From assembly GCA_041940425.1 (NCBI GenBank), contig JBGTSF010000004.1, positions 61,758 to 125,757 on the forward strand: DNA of 64,000 bases, read 5' to 3'. The notes under the pieces are model-generated. The model made no database searches and was not told the origin of the DNA. It was given only the letters and a program-made list of their open reading frames with translations. Origin of the DNA: DATHTS01 sp041940425. GTDB lineage: Bacteria; Acidobacteriota; Blastocatellia; Pyrinomonadales; Pyrinomonadaceae. Position 1 is the stretch's first letter. Each line of letters starts with the position of its first letter. Of the stretch, positions 50,488 through 59,140 are shown one piece after another. The position numbers were made by a program, and so were the translations under genes.

Positions 50488-52017
50488 TCAATTTTCCAAT
50501 TTGCTTTCCAGCTTATGACGTTTGATCATCCCGTAAAGACGCGGGCGGTAGAGTCCTAAAAGATTGGCGGCGGCTTGTTTGTTGCCTTTTGTTCTTTTTA
50601 GCGCGGCAAGCACGACACTGCTTTCAATCGAATTAAAAACGTCGTCCAGATTATCGCTGCTCTTCGGTTCGGGCAGCCGTTCGACGATAAATTTTCCGAC
50701 CGCGTCAAACAATTCTTCGCCTGAAAGTTCGCCTGATAATGCCGGATGAACGCCGTTTGAAAAACCGTTTCCGCCGTTTGTTGCGGACTGTTCGATTTCC
50801 GCAGTTTGCGCGGATTTGTTTTTTTGGATGTCCGAAAATGTGATTTTACTATTGTAATTTTTCGGAATGTTCAATTGATTGATCTTTCCGTCTTTACATA
50901 ATAGCACCGCGCGTTCGAGAACGTTTTCGAGCTCGCGGACGTTGCCGCGCCAATCGTAATTGAGCATCTGGTCGTAGGCATCTTCGGAAAATAAGACGTT
51001 TTCACGATTGTATTTTTCCGAAAACATTTTTAGAAAATGCTCGGCAAGCATCGGCACATCTTCCATCCGTTCCCGAAGCGGCGGAATTTTTATTTCGATC
51101 GTATTTATGCGGTAATACAAATCTTCGCGTAAGAGTCCTTCTTCGATGGCTTCGAACGGACTGCGGTTGGTCGAGCAAATTAGCCTGAAATCCGCTTCCT
51201 GCGGTTTTTCACTGCCGACCCGGTAATAAACTCTTTCCTGAAGAACCCGAAGGAGTTTCGGCTGGAGATCGAGCGGCATCTCGCCGATTTCGTCAAGCAG
51301 AAGGCTGCCGCCGTTGGCGCGTCCGATCAAACCTTCCTTGTCGCCGGTCGCGCCCGTAAACGCGCCTTTTTTATGTCCGAAAAGCTCGGATTCGATCAAT
51401 TCTTTCGGAAGCGCCGAACAGTTTACTTTAACAAACGGTTTTTTCGAACGCGCGCTCGTGTAGTGAACCGCATTGGCGATCAATTCCTTTCCCGTTCCCG
51501 ATTCGCCCAAAATCAAAATATTGGCATCCGATACTGCAACGCTGTCAATCAATTCGTAGATGTCCTGCATCGCACGGCTGCCGCCGATGATGCCTTCGTA
51601 GGAGTTCCGCTTGGAAAGTTTCCCGCGCAGTTCGCGGATTTCCGCTTTTTGCTGTTTGCGCTCGATCGCTTTTTCGATCAGGACGATCAGATCGTCGAAT
51701 TCGACCGGTTTTTCGACATAATAAAACGCTCCGGCTTTGGTCGCCTCAATCGCTTTTTCGGTCGAACCGTAGCCGGTTACCATTATAATTTCGGTATCCG
51801 GCGAGAGTTCCTTACTGCGCTGGACGATCTCAATACCACTCAGATCGGGAAGCTGCAAATCGGTCAGGATTATATCGAATTCTTCTTCTTCGATAAACTT
51901 CAATCCCTGCTGACCGTTTTCGGCTTTCGTTACCCGAAAACCGTCACCCTTCAGTTGAAACTCCATCAAATCCAGAGTCGCTTTGTCATCATCAATAACT
52001 AATGCTCTGTATGCCAT
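50488..52017 (-). CDS. NtrC-family sigma-54-dependent response regulator
   Basis: This 509-residue regulator has a receiver domain (RALVIDDDKATLDLM, phosphoacceptor Asp in ILTDLQLPDLSG) and an AAA+ sigma-54-interaction domain with GESGTGKELIANAVHY (Walker A), the GAFTGA loop and LLLDEIGEMP. A C-terminal Fis-type HTH follows (SSVVLAALKRTKGNKQAAANLLGLYRPRLYGM). It is an enhancer-binding activator that needs RpoN. Its neighbours on the other side carry sigma-54-like promoters. A partner kinase is not adjacent; the hybrid kinase at 53.3 kb is a candidate. Confidence 0.96.
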   Translation of the reverse strand: MAYRALVIDDDKATLDLMEFQLKGDGFRVTKAENGQQGLKFIEEEEFDIILTDLQLPDLSGIEIVQRSKELSPDTEIIMVTGYGSTEKAIEATKAGAFYYVEKPVEFDDLIVLIEKAIERKQQKAEIRELRGKLSKRNSYEGIIGGSRAMQDIYELIDSVAVSDANILILGESGTGKELIANAVHYTSARSKKPFVKVNCSALPKELIESELFGHKKGAFTGATGDKEGLIGRANGGSLLLDEIGEMPLDLQPKLLRVLQERVYYRVGSEKPQEADFRLICSTNRSPFEAIEEGLLREDLYYRINTIEIKIPPLRERMEDVPMLAEHFLKMFSEKYNRENVLFSEDAYDQMLNYDWRGNVRELENVLERAVLLCKDGKINQLNIPKNYNSKITFSDIQKNKSAQTAEIEQSATNGGNGFSNGVHPALSGELSGEELFDAVGKFIVERLPEPKSSDNLDDVFNSIESSVVLAALKRTKGNKQAAANLLGLYRPRLYGMIKRHKLESKLEN

Positions 52018-52134
52018 ATTCTTTTCAAAATAAAATTTGTATAACCTAAATTAAATAGAAATAGAATTAGATGATGAAGAGGCAAGCCCCCATTCCTGCC
52101 TCTTCATATCCACTCTCCCCGGTATTTGTAAATT

Positions 52135-52566
52135 TTATCTTGAGTTTCGTCTGCCGAGCAACAAACCGATTATTAAACCGAATAATCCGGCAACCGCGAT
52201 TCCAATCTGCGGTTTTTCTTTGATCGTTTCGACAACTTGTTGTTTGGTTTTTTCAAAATCGAAATTATTTATATATTCCGACGAATTACTCAAAGCGTCC
52301 GCCGCACGATGTCCGAGATGATTCGCTTTTTCAATCGCCTGATGCGCATATTCACTTAAATTGTCGGCTCGCAGATCTAAAAATTCCTGTGCCGAATCCG
52401 ACTTTTCGTGAATTCTATGTGCCGCATTCGAAAGATTTTCCGAAAATTTTTCTCTGGTTTCGCCTACTTTCTGGGCGACCCGATCTTTAAGATTTTCGGT
52501 TGATTCCGAAACGTTTTCGATATTTTCTTGAACCTGTTTTGTTGCTGTTCCTGTTTTCTTATCCAT
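52135..52566 (-). CDS. YqjD/ElaB-like (DUF883-type) membrane-tethered helical protein
   Basis: This 143-residue protein uses ATG 52566, with GGAGAG 5 nt before it. A long helical, Glu/Lys-rich N-terminal region (about residues 10-105) ends in a membrane helix with a GLLLGRR end (IGIAVAGLFGLIIGLLLGRR). This matches E. coli YqjD/ElaB, which bind ribosomes at the inner membrane in stationary phase. A sigma-54-like promoter lies 60-75 nt upstream. Confidence 0.8.
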   Translation of the reverse strand: MDKKTGTATKQVQENIENVSESTENLKDRVAQKVGETREKFSENLSNAAHRIHEKSDSAQEFLDLRADNLSEYAHQAIEKANHLGHRAADALSNSSEYINNFDFEKTKQQVVETIKEKPQIGIAVAGLFGLIIGLLLGRRNSR

Positions 52567-52620
52567 ATCTCTCTCCGAGTCCTTTTTTCTCAAAGTATTC
52601 AAAATACAAATTCTGCCCAG

Positions 52621-52647
52621 AATAATGGCAATGATTGTGCCATTATT
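52621..52647 (-). promoter_or_regulatory. Palindrome containing a sigma-54-like -24/-12 element
   Basis: AATAATGGCA (52621-52630) and TGCCATTATT (52638-52647) are perfect 10-nt arms. On the minus strand this reads TGGCAC-N5-TTGC, with GG and GC 10 nt apart as in sigma-54 promoters, pointing to the YqjD-like gene with a leader of about 50 nt. The plus strand also has GG-N10-GC. Confidence 0.6.
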
Positions 52648-52888
52648 TGTAATTATTAGTAATAAATGCCTTATGTGATTTTTTTAATAAAATTCCATTT
52701 ACAATTTTTCCTTTTGTGTTATATTTTAATACACTCTTATATATTTTAAAAGCAATTTGAGAATGCGTATTTATTTAATCTTTTACTTTTGTTATTTTGT
52801 ATCGAATTAATACCATTTCACGGTGCTTTTTGTTTTTCTTTTCTTTAGGAATTCTCCTAAGCCCTTTTATTGCAACCTTTTAATTACT

Positions 52889-52905
52889 TTGGCACGGTAA
52901 TTGGA
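52889..52905 (+). promoter_or_regulatory. Sigma-54-like promoter for the lmo0937-type gene
   Basis: TTGGCACG-N4-TTGGA: the -24 box matches the consensus TTGGCACG exactly. The -12 box has GG where GC is expected. The predicted leader is about 55 nt to ATG 52972, close to that of the divergent gene. Confidence 0.55.
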
Positions 52906-52971
52906 TATGAAATAGGGCAAGTTGCTACAAGGCAAATGATATTTTGGGAAGAGAAATTAGGAGGAAAAACA

Positions 52972-53121
52972 ATGTTAGAAACAATTATTGTAATTTTATT
53001 GGTTCTTTGGTTAATCGGATTGGTAACTTCGAATACTTTTGGTGGTGTACTTCATTTATTACTTGTAATCGCACTCGTAGTATTTGTTATTCGCCTTTTA
53101 ACCGGCAGAAGAGTCGTCTAA
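52972..53121 (+). CDS. lmo0937-type small membrane protein
   Basis: This 49-residue protein is very hydrophobic: MLETIIVILLVLWLIGLVTSN, then GGVLHLLLVIALVVFVIRLL and a basic end TGRRVV. It has two membrane helices, as in the lmo0937 family, widespread small membrane proteins linked to stress in several bacteria. A perfect AGGAGG lies 8 nt before the ATG. A sigma-54-like promoter and a terminator flank it, so it is a complete monocistronic unit. Confidence 0.88.
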   Translation: MLETIIVILLVLWLIGLVTSNTFGGVLHLLLVIALVVFVIRLLTGRRVV

Positions 53122-53179
53122 CTTGCATAGAAAGTTTGACCAGCAACAGCAATCAATGTAAGTTTGGCTTTTTCAAAAA

Positions 53180-53217
53180 GCCTCGTTTCGGGAAAGATTT
53201 TCCCGGCGAGGTTTTTT
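53180..53217 (+). terminator. Rho-independent terminator
   Basis: GCCTCG pairs with CGAGG, and inside it GGGAAA pairs with TTTCCC; a TTTTTT tract follows at 53212-53217. It lies 60 nt downstream of the lmo0937-type gene and before the hybrid kinase. Confidence 0.88.
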
Positions 53218-53267
53218 GAGCTATTTAACTTTAGATTTTTCAGAAGAAAATTTCTCGCGGAGAATTT

Positions 53268-55199
53268 ATGACATTTAGCCTTGATCAGCAATTATCCGGT
53301 TTATTCAAAGATTTATATGCTTTTTACGGAACTCTCAGCCCGAACGGTTCGATACTTTCGCTCGACGGAAACATTTTTCAAAACACATCTATCGAACCCG
53401 AAGTCTTGATCGGTCAGAAATTTTCCGACGCTGTTTTCTGGCAGTCTTCGGAACAAAATGTCGAGTTGATCAACAGTGCGGTCAGCGAAACCGCAGACGG
53501 GAAAAAATCGAAGGCGATACTAAATTTTCGTGTAAATTCGACCGTCAGAAAACAGGTCGAACTTAACTTTTTTCCGGTGTCGGACACAAACGAAATATTT
53601 TTCTGCGCCCAGGATATTACGCAGAAAGAAAAAGAGATCGAATTTCATAAAATGCGGAGTGAACAAATTTTATACGCTGCGGAAAGTGCCGAAATCGGTT
53701 TATGGTTTTGGGACGTGGTAGAGGATAAAATTTTCTCGACTCCGAGATTTAACGAATTTTTCGAGCTTTCGGCAAATGATTTGATTGATCTGGATTCTTT
53801 CTTTCGCGTGCTTCATCCCGAAGACCGCGAACGCATCGAATTGACATTTAAGGAATCGCTCGGAAGCGGGAAAGAATACCGGGAAGAATTTCGTGTAATA
53901 AATTCGGACGGCAATACGCACTGGCTTGCCGCGCGCGGAAAAAGTTTTCTCGATGCCGAGGGAGATCCGGTAAGTATGATGGGGATGATCAGAAAAATTA
54001 CAGACCGAAAAATTGCCGACGAAGAGCTTTCAAAGATTTATGAACGCGAACGGAAGGCGCGCGACGAGGCGGAAGAAGCCAATCGCGCGAAAGATTTTTT
54101 TCTCGCGTTCGTTTCGCACGAACTGCGCTCGCCGCTCAACGCCATTCTCGGCTGGACGAAAATTTTGCTGACCAAAGAGGTTGACGAAGAAACCCGGAAA
54201 AACGCTCTGGAAACGATCGAACGAAGCGCGCGTTCGCAGTCGAAATTGATCAACGATCTCGTGGATTCGGCGCGGGTCGCGTCGGGCAAACTGCGGCTCG
54301 AACTGCGACCTCTGAATTTTTACGAAGTCATTAAAAATGTCTATAACTCGAACAAACCTTTGGCTGAAAACAAAAACATCCAACTGACTTTTTCGGTAAA
54401 CATGGAAAACATCAATGTGGTCGGCGACGCCGTCCGCCTTCAGCAGGTTTTTACAAATCTTCTTTCCAATTCGCTGAAATTCACGCCCGAAGGCGGGAAG
54501 ATAGACATTTTGGTCGAATCGCTCGGCGATATTGTAAAAATTCATGTCAAGGATAACGGTCAGGGAATAAGCCCTGTGGCTCTGCCGCGTATTTTCAATC
54601 AATTTTCACAGGGTGATTCGACCTCTCACGACCGTACGGGTTTGGGACTCGGACTTTCGATCGTCAAAACGCTTATCGGAAAGCACGGCGGAACGGTCAA
54701 AGCTGAAAGCGAAGGATTGGGCAAAGGCGCGACATTTATCGTAACTCTGCCGCTTTCGACCAGTTTGGTGAGACCTAAGAAGCAGGATTCCAAGAATCTG
54801 GAAAACGGAAAACCTTTAAAGGGCAAAAAAATTCTGATCGTCGAGGACGATCCCGATTCGTGCGAGGTGTTGGATTTGTTTTTGGAACAGAGCGGTGCGG
54901 AAGTCGTTCAGTCTATGTCGGCTTCGGAAGCGATCACGGCGTTAAAAAATCTTAAAAACAATCTGCCCGACGTAATTATCTCCGACCTCGGAATGAGCGA
55001 AGAAGACGGCTATTCGCTGATGAAAAGAATCCGCGCGATGAACCGCGACGAAGGCGGAACGATTCCGGCAATCGCCCTCAGCGCGTTCACCTCGCAGGAT
55101 AATAAAAAGAAAGCCTTCGAAGTCGGTTTTCAAAAATATCACACGAAACCGTTCGAGCCGGATTTATTGATAAACGAAGTTTTGGAACTGTTAAATTAA
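53268..55199 (+). CDS. PAS-domain hybrid histidine kinase with C-terminal receiver
   Basis: This 643-residue soluble kinase has two PAS-like regions (residues about 20-125 and 135-265), HisKA with FVSHELRSPLNAILGWTKIL (phospho-His), and HATPase (VFTNLLSNSLKFTPEGG, VKDNGQGISP, GTGLGLSIVK-type as RTGLGLGLSIVK). A receiver follows (KILIVEDDPDSCEVLDLF, DVIISDLGMSEEDGY). No membrane helix is visible, so it senses a cytoplasmic signal. GGAGAATTT precedes the ATG. It is close to the sigma-54 activator and may be its phosphodonor. Confidence 0.95.
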   Translation: MTFSLDQQLSGLFKDLYAFYGTLSPNGSILSLDGNIFQNTSIEPEVLIGQKFSDAVFWQSSEQNVELINSAVSETADGKKSKAILNFRVNSTVRKQVELNFFPVSDTNEIFFCAQDITQKEKEIEFHKMRSEQILYAAESAEIGLWFWDVVEDKIFSTPRFNEFFELSANDLIDLDSFFRVLHPEDRERIELTFKESLGSGKEYREEFRVINSDGNTHWLAARGKSFLDAEGDPVSMMGMIRKITDRKIADEELSKIYERERKARDEAEEANRAKDFFLAFVSHELRSPLNAILGWTKILLTKEVDEETRKNALETIERSARSQSKLINDLVDSARVASGKLRLELRPLNFYEVIKNVYNSNKPLAENKNIQLTFSVNMENINVVGDAVRLQQVFTNLLSNSLKFTPEGGKIDILVESLGDIVKIHVKDNGQGISPVALPRIFNQFSQGDSTSHDRTGLGLGLSIVKTLIGKHGGTVKAESEGLGKGATFIVTLPLSTSLVRPKKQDSKNLENGKPLKGKKILIVEDDPDSCEVLDLFLEQSGAEVVQSMSASEAITALKNLKNNLPDVIISDLGMSEEDGYSLMKRIRAMNRDEGGTIPAIALSAFTSQDNKKKAFEVGFQKYHTKPFEPDLLINEVLELLN

Positions 55200-55219
55200 A
55201 ATCGATTTCAGCAAAACGT

Positions 55220-55295
55220 TTAGCCGCAAAAAGGCGCAAAACACGCAAAAATTTTTCATACTTTTTTTGCTTTTTCTGCGCCTTTTTGCGGCTAA
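55220..55295. repeat. Perfect 19-nt inverted repeat between convergent genes
   Basis: TTAGCCGCAAAAAGGCGCA (55220-55238) is the exact reverse complement of 55277-55295; a T-rich stretch follows on the plus strand. The words CGCAAAAA repeat with a period of 7-8 nt in the loop. It likely terminates transcripts of the kinase and of the VWA gene. Confidence 0.88.
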
Positions 55296-55305
55296 GTTTT
55301 TTATT

Positions 55306-56913
55306 TTATTTGAGCCTTTTCGCCTTCTCCACCAAGCCGATAAATTCGCCGCGGTAATTATTCAGATCGTTCCCGCGCGCGTTTGCCGCGAGCGCGTAAA
55401 CATTTTCAAAATTAGCGTTACCTTTATAACGCGAATCGCGCAGCAGCATTCCGAATTGAGCGACCGCCGAAGCGAATTTTAAATTATCGGAAGCGTTTTC
55501 AGCCGTTTTGTTCGAATCCAGAACGCCGGTCGTGATCAATTTGCTTTGATCGGAATCCGGTTCTTTGTATCGAAGTTTGACGGTGAGAAGTTCATTTCCG
55601 AATTTCGTATCGGACGGCTCGTATTTCGAATATTTCAACTCGATGCCGTCGTTTTCGACCATTTGTCCGGCGGGAACGATCTCATACAGAGCCGTTACCG
55701 AATGTCCCGCGCCGATCTCTCCCGCGTCTTTTTTATCGTCGTTGAAATCGCGGTCGGCGAGCAGACGGTTTTCATAACCGATCAGACGATAACCGGCGAC
55801 GAGCGCGGGATTGAATTCGACCTGAATTTTAACGTCTTTCGCAATCGTGTAAAGCGTTCCGGCGATCTGCTGACCGAGAGCTTTTCGCGCTTCTTCCTGC
55901 GAATCAATGTAAGAATAATTCCCGTTTCCTTTGTTAGCGAGTTTTTCCATCATCGAATCGTTCAGATTTCCCGTTCCGAAACCGAGAACCGACAGAAAAA
56001 CTCCGCTCCGCCGTTTTTCTTCGATCAGTCGAACGAGTTCGTCGTCGCCCGAAAGCCCGACATTAAAATCGCCGTCCGTCGCCAAAATTACGCGGTTGTT
56101 TCCGCCTTGAATAAAATTATTGAGTGCGACGGTGTAAGCGAGTTTGATTCCCTCGCCGCCGTTGGTCGAGCCGCCCGCTTGCAGACGTTCGAGCGAATCG
56201 AGAATTTCCCTTTTACTGCTTGCCGGAGTCGAAGGCAAAACCAAACCCGTTGAACCGGCATAGACGGCGATCGCCACGCGGTCGGACGGTTTTAATTGAT
56301 TGACAAGAACCTTAAAAGCGTCTTTTAGAAGCGGCAGTTTGTCCGCATCGTTCATCGAGCCGGAAACGTCAATCAAAAAAACGAGGTTAGACGGCGGCAG
56401 ATTGTCGAACGAAACGTTTCTGCCCTGAAGCCCGATCTGCACGAGCTTATGATTCGGCTTCCACGGCGCGGTCGCCACTTCCGTATTGACCGAAAAGGGA
56501 ATATTTCCGACCGGCTGGGGATAATCGTATTCGAAATAGTTGATAAATTCTTCGATGCGGACGGCATCTTTCGGCGGAAGCATTCCGTCATTCAGATAAC
56601 GGCGCGTGTTCGTGTATGAAGCCGTGTCAACGTCAATCGAAAACGTCGAGAGCGGAGCGCGTTTGGTTTCGAGAAACGGATTTTCCGTAATTTCGGCATA
56701 GCGTTCCGAACTCGAAACATCGCTTCGATCTTCCGGCACTGCATACCCGGTATTAGTATTTGCCGTAGCATTTGAAGCGTAATTCGGCTGACTTTCCTTA
56801 CTGTATGAATTCGTATTTGAACTCGTTCCCGGATCGCAAGCCGTGAAAATCAATGAACTTAAAACTAATATACCAACAAAAAACTTTACCGTGAACTCAT
56901 TTCGACTTCTCAT
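55306..56913 (-). CDS. VWA-domain lipoprotein (YfbK-like)
   Basis: This 535-residue protein starts at ATG 56913 (GGAGGG upstream); a frame to 56982 exists without a better signal. The lipobox is FTAC near residue 22. The N-terminal YfbK-type domain has PLSTFSIDVDTASYTNTRRYLNDG. The von Willebrand A domain follows with the MIDAS motif LIDVSGSMNDADKL. A C-terminal DUF3520-like region covers the rest (VEFNPALVAGYRLIGYENRLL). It probably binds partners in a metal-dependent way at the envelope. Confidence 0.92.
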   Translation of the reverse strand: MRSRNEFTVKFFVGILVLSSLIFTACDPGTSSNTNSYSKESQPNYASNATANTNTGYAVPEDRSDVSSSERYAEITENPFLETKRAPLSTFSIDVDTASYTNTRRYLNDGMLPPKDAVRIEEFINYFEYDYPQPVGNIPFSVNTEVATAPWKPNHKLVQIGLQGRNVSFDNLPPSNLVFLIDVSGSMNDADKLPLLKDAFKVLVNQLKPSDRVAIAVYAGSTGLVLPSTPASSKREILDSLERLQAGGSTNGGEGIKLAYTVALNNFIQGGNNRVILATDGDFNVGLSGDDELVRLIEEKRRSGVFLSVLGFGTGNLNDSMMEKLANKGNGNYSYIDSQEEARKALGQQIAGTLYTIAKDVKIQVEFNPALVAGYRLIGYENRLLADRDFNDDKKDAGEIGAGHSVTALYEIVPAGQMVENDGIELKYSKYEPSDTKFGNELLTVKLRYKEPDSDQSKLITTGVLDSNKTAENASDNLKFASAVAQFGMLLRDSRYKGNANFENVYALAANARGNDLNNYRGEFIGLVEKAKRLK

Positions 56914-56928
56914 AAAATGATCCCTCCA

Positions 56929-57004
56929 AAAAAAATTTGCAAGTTTGAAAACTTCGATTTCGCTCCAAAGAACGAACCGCAAATTTCAAACTTGCAATTT
57001 TTTT
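56929..57004. repeat. TTTCAAACTTGCAA inverted repeat
   Basis: TTTGCAAGTTTGAAA near 56936-56950 pairs with TTTCAAACTTGCAA near 56986-57000, with flanking A and T tracts. It lies just upstream of the VWA gene and could form a strong hairpin in its leader or terminate the gene upstream. Confidence 0.8.
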
Positions 57005-57043
57005 TACACTAATGAATCAATGCCTCATTAATTCAAAACGTAA

Positions 57044-57601
57044 TTACGGCTTAATAATTCGTGAACGGTCTCCGTGAACGACGACGACCTGGCTCGGTTT
57101 TTCTTTGTATTTATAACTCGATTCATCGCCGAAGCCCGTCGAGATCGAATAATCCGCGTAGAAATTATTTTTCAGATCGGGCTTTATGCCGAGCGGCGGA
57201 TTCGTTCTGACGGTCAGGTTGACCTCGTTGCCGTTTTCGAAAACATTTTTATAATAAGTCCCGCTCTCATAAATTTCGTTTTGTTGGTCACCGGAAAAGA
57301 TTTTCGTCATCACGAAAACCTCTTCGGGCGGCGCGCCGTAACCGTTCCATCTTAGTTTCAAATTTGAGATAACGACATTTTCCTCTGCAAAGAAATATGA
57401 ATTACCGACTTCGTATGAAATTTTATCGCGCCGCATATTACAGCTTTTGCGTTTTTCGGATTTAAAAACCGGAAGCCTGTCCGATTCAACTTTCGGAACG
57501 ACCGGGATCGGCTGTGTCAGATAACCGAACACTGCCCAAACGGTTACAAACCCGCTGACGATCAATGAAAATATTGCGAAACCTAATAAATGTTTTTTCA
57601 T
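57044..57601 (-). CDS. Membrane-anchored protein of unknown function
   Basis: This 185-residue protein has an N-terminal anchor (LLGFAIFSLIVSGFVTVWAVFG) and an extracytoplasmic beta-rich domain (ISYEVGNSYFFAEENVVISNL, FYADYSISTGFGDESS). It is not recognised. It starts about 200 nt before the 21-nt array on the other side. Confidence 0.68.
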   Translation of the reverse strand: MKKHLLGFAIFSLIVSGFVTVWAVFGYLTQPIPVVPKVESDRLPVFKSEKRKSCNMRRDKISYEVGNSYFFAEENVVISNLKLRWNGYGAPPEEVFVMTKIFSGDQQNEIYESGTYYKNVFENGNEVNLTVRTNPPLGIKPDLKNNFYADYSISTGFGDESSYKYKEKPSQVVVVHGDRSRIIKP

Positions 57602-58102
57602 TTTGTACTTCTCCTTTTTTGAATCTATGAACGATGATATACGATTTGCTTGCGCTTTTACAAGATTTTTTAAAAATCTTTGATTTTCCGGTTAAAACCA
57701 CAAGGTTTATTCCTCGAAATTCCGGTGAGAAAAAATAATCTCCCGGAGTTGTTCATAAAAATCCGTTTATTGTCCAAATTCTCCGATGTTTTTTCATCAG
57801 ATAACGCGGTTATCTTGTTTAAAAACGCCGTAATATTAGAAAAAAACATTGCGACTTTGTTTAAATACGCCGTAATTTGCTTTAAAAACATTGCGACTTG
57901 AACAAAAAACACTGCGACTTGAATAAAAAACATTGCGACTTTGGTTAAAAACACTGCGACTTGTACAAAAAACATTGCGACCTTCTTTAAAAACATTGCG
58001 ACCTTGTTTAAAAACGCCGTTTTTAAACAAGGTCGCAATGTTTTCCGTTAATATCACCGCAGGCTAGAGGTAAAATACGGATGGCTTTCCGCCAAAGTCG
58101 GG
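57602..58102. other. Intergenic region dominated by a 21-nt repeat array
   Basis: In this 501-nt gap the first 200 nt are AT-rich without a recognised feature. The repeat array covers 57803-58040. The frames through the array stay open on the minus strand and encode a regular 7-residue pattern, but I see no ribosome-binding site or family, so no gene is called. Confidence 0.75.
57803..58040. repeat. Array of about ten 21-nt units ending in a perfect hairpin
   Basis: The units are 21 nt, typified by CATTGCGACTTG followed by a variable A-rich tail; some read CGCCGTAAT at the same place. At the end, 57994-58014 and 58020-58040 are perfect 21-nt reverse complements with a CGCCG loop, so one unit is inverted. 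The array is much less diverged than the one at 34.5 kb. Confidence 0.9.
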
Positions 58103-58642
58103 TTAAAATCTTGCTTCGACCGCATCGCCGTTTTGCTTTCCCAAACGCGCCGTCAAACGCGGGTAGGTTTCGTGTTCGGTTTCAAAATCTTCCGCGCCGA
58201 TAAACATCTCGGCTTCGGCAATCGCGGTAAACGCGCCTTCGATCTCCATAAATAAACCGAACGGCAGTTCGTCCAGAACGATTTCCGTTTCGCGGAATTT
58301 GTAAGTCTTGCGCCGTTTTTCATAAACCAGACCTTTTTTCAAACCGAGATTTTCGACGATCTTTTCCAATGCTTCCGCATCCGCGACTTCGGTTTCGTGT
58401 TCGATCTGCTGTTTGACCGCAAACTCGTTTTGGATTCTCTTTTTGTAAGTCAGAACAGTTTTGTCCCGTGTTTTCCTGATTCGCACGATGGCGTTTTTTT
58501 CCGATAAACCGCCGCCGAAATAAATCGAATTTTCCTCAAAATCCTCGCCGCAAAACTCCGCGCCGATCTCTTTTAAATCGTCCTCGATCCGTTTGAATTG
58601 ATCTTCGGTCAAGCGGTATTTTTTTTCCGTCTCAATCGCCAC
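58103..58642 (-). CDS. CYTH-domain protein
   Basis: This 179-residue protein has the CYTH signature near the N-terminus (IETEKKYRL, the ExExK motif), then VRIRKTRDKTVLTYKKRI and YEKRRKTYKF and later EIVLDELPFGLFMEIEG. CYTH enzymes hydrolyse triphosphates or make cAMP (class IV adenylyl cyclase, thiamine triphosphatase); the substrate cannot be told. Its start overlaps the DUF4385 gene end by 11 nt, so they are co-transcribed. Confidence 0.88.
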   Translation of the reverse strand: MAIETEKKYRLTEDQFKRIEDDLKEIGAEFCGEDFEENSIYFGGGLSEKNAIVRIRKTRDKTVLTYKKRIQNEFAVKQQIEHETEVADAEALEKIVENLGLKKGLVYEKRRKTYKFRETEIVLDELPFGLFMEIEGAFTAIAEAEMFIGAEDFETEHETYPRLTARLGKQNGDAVEARF

Positions 58643-59132
58643 TTTCGTATCTTTCCTTATGTTCCTTCAACATTTTTTGATAAACCGGATCGTTTTTCGC
58701 CTTGTAATATACTTCCTGAAAAATTTTCGCGCTTTCCGCCTTTTCCGCGTCGAAACCTTTCGGCAGTTCCTCGCGCCCGTGCGCCCCTGAAACGCCTTTT
58801 TTATCCGCCGGAACGGGACCTTTATATTTTTTTCCCGACGGATGATTCGCGTATCTTCTGGCTCTCGTAATTCCCATCTGCAAAAACTTCCGCGCCATAT
58901 CCATCCCGACAAAATCCTTCCGCTTCTTGTATTCGAGAAACAGCTCGTAAATCTTCGCGCTCGATTCTCTTGCGATTTCCGGCGTTTTGAATCGCCAGTG
59001 CGGAAGAATTTCACTTTTGTAGGGTTCGACGGTCAAAACTCCCTGTTCGCCCTTACCGATGCGGTAAAGTTCGGGATTTTTCCGCAAATCGAGGTTTTTA
59101 TAATCGAGCGAGTAATCAAATTTGGCGGTCAT
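58632..59132 (-). CDS. DUF4385 protein
   Basis: This 166-residue protein begins KFDYSLDYKNLDLRKNPELYRIGKGEQGVL and contains PHWRFKTPEIARESS and MDMARKFLQMGITRARRYANHPSGKKY, the pattern of the DUF4385 family of uncharacterised proteins. It is basic and probably cytoplasmic. It is followed by CYTH. Confidence 0.88.
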   Translation of the reverse strand: MTAKFDYSLDYKNLDLRKNPELYRIGKGEQGVLTVEPYKSEILPHWRFKTPEIARESSAKIYELFLEYKKRKDFVGMDMARKFLQMGITRARRYANHPSGKKYKGPVPADKKGVSGAHGREELPKGFDAEKAESAKIFQEVYYKAKNDPVYQKMLKEHKERYESGD

Positions 59133-59140
59133 AATTTTTT

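Larger units (their letters stand above)
52567..52971. other. Divergent intergenic region with two sigma-54-like promoters
   Basis: This 405-nt gap lies between two small stress-type membrane protein genes. It contains a long palindrome at 52621-52647 and a second -24/-12 element at 52889-52905, listed separately. The rest is AT-rich. No coding region is seen in it; an in-frame extension of the plus-strand gene to 52870 overlaps the promoter and is not used. Confidence 0.7.

Noticed and set aside
57803..58040. CRISPR array
   Set aside because: The units are contiguous and similar along their whole length; there are no unique spacers and no cas genes nearby.
57670..58057. Coding region through the 21-nt array on the minus strand (regular 7-residue repeats such as NKVAMFL)
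   Set aside because: More than one frame is open because a 21-nt unit without a stop keeps every frame open. No ribosome-binding site or recognisable protein supports a gene.
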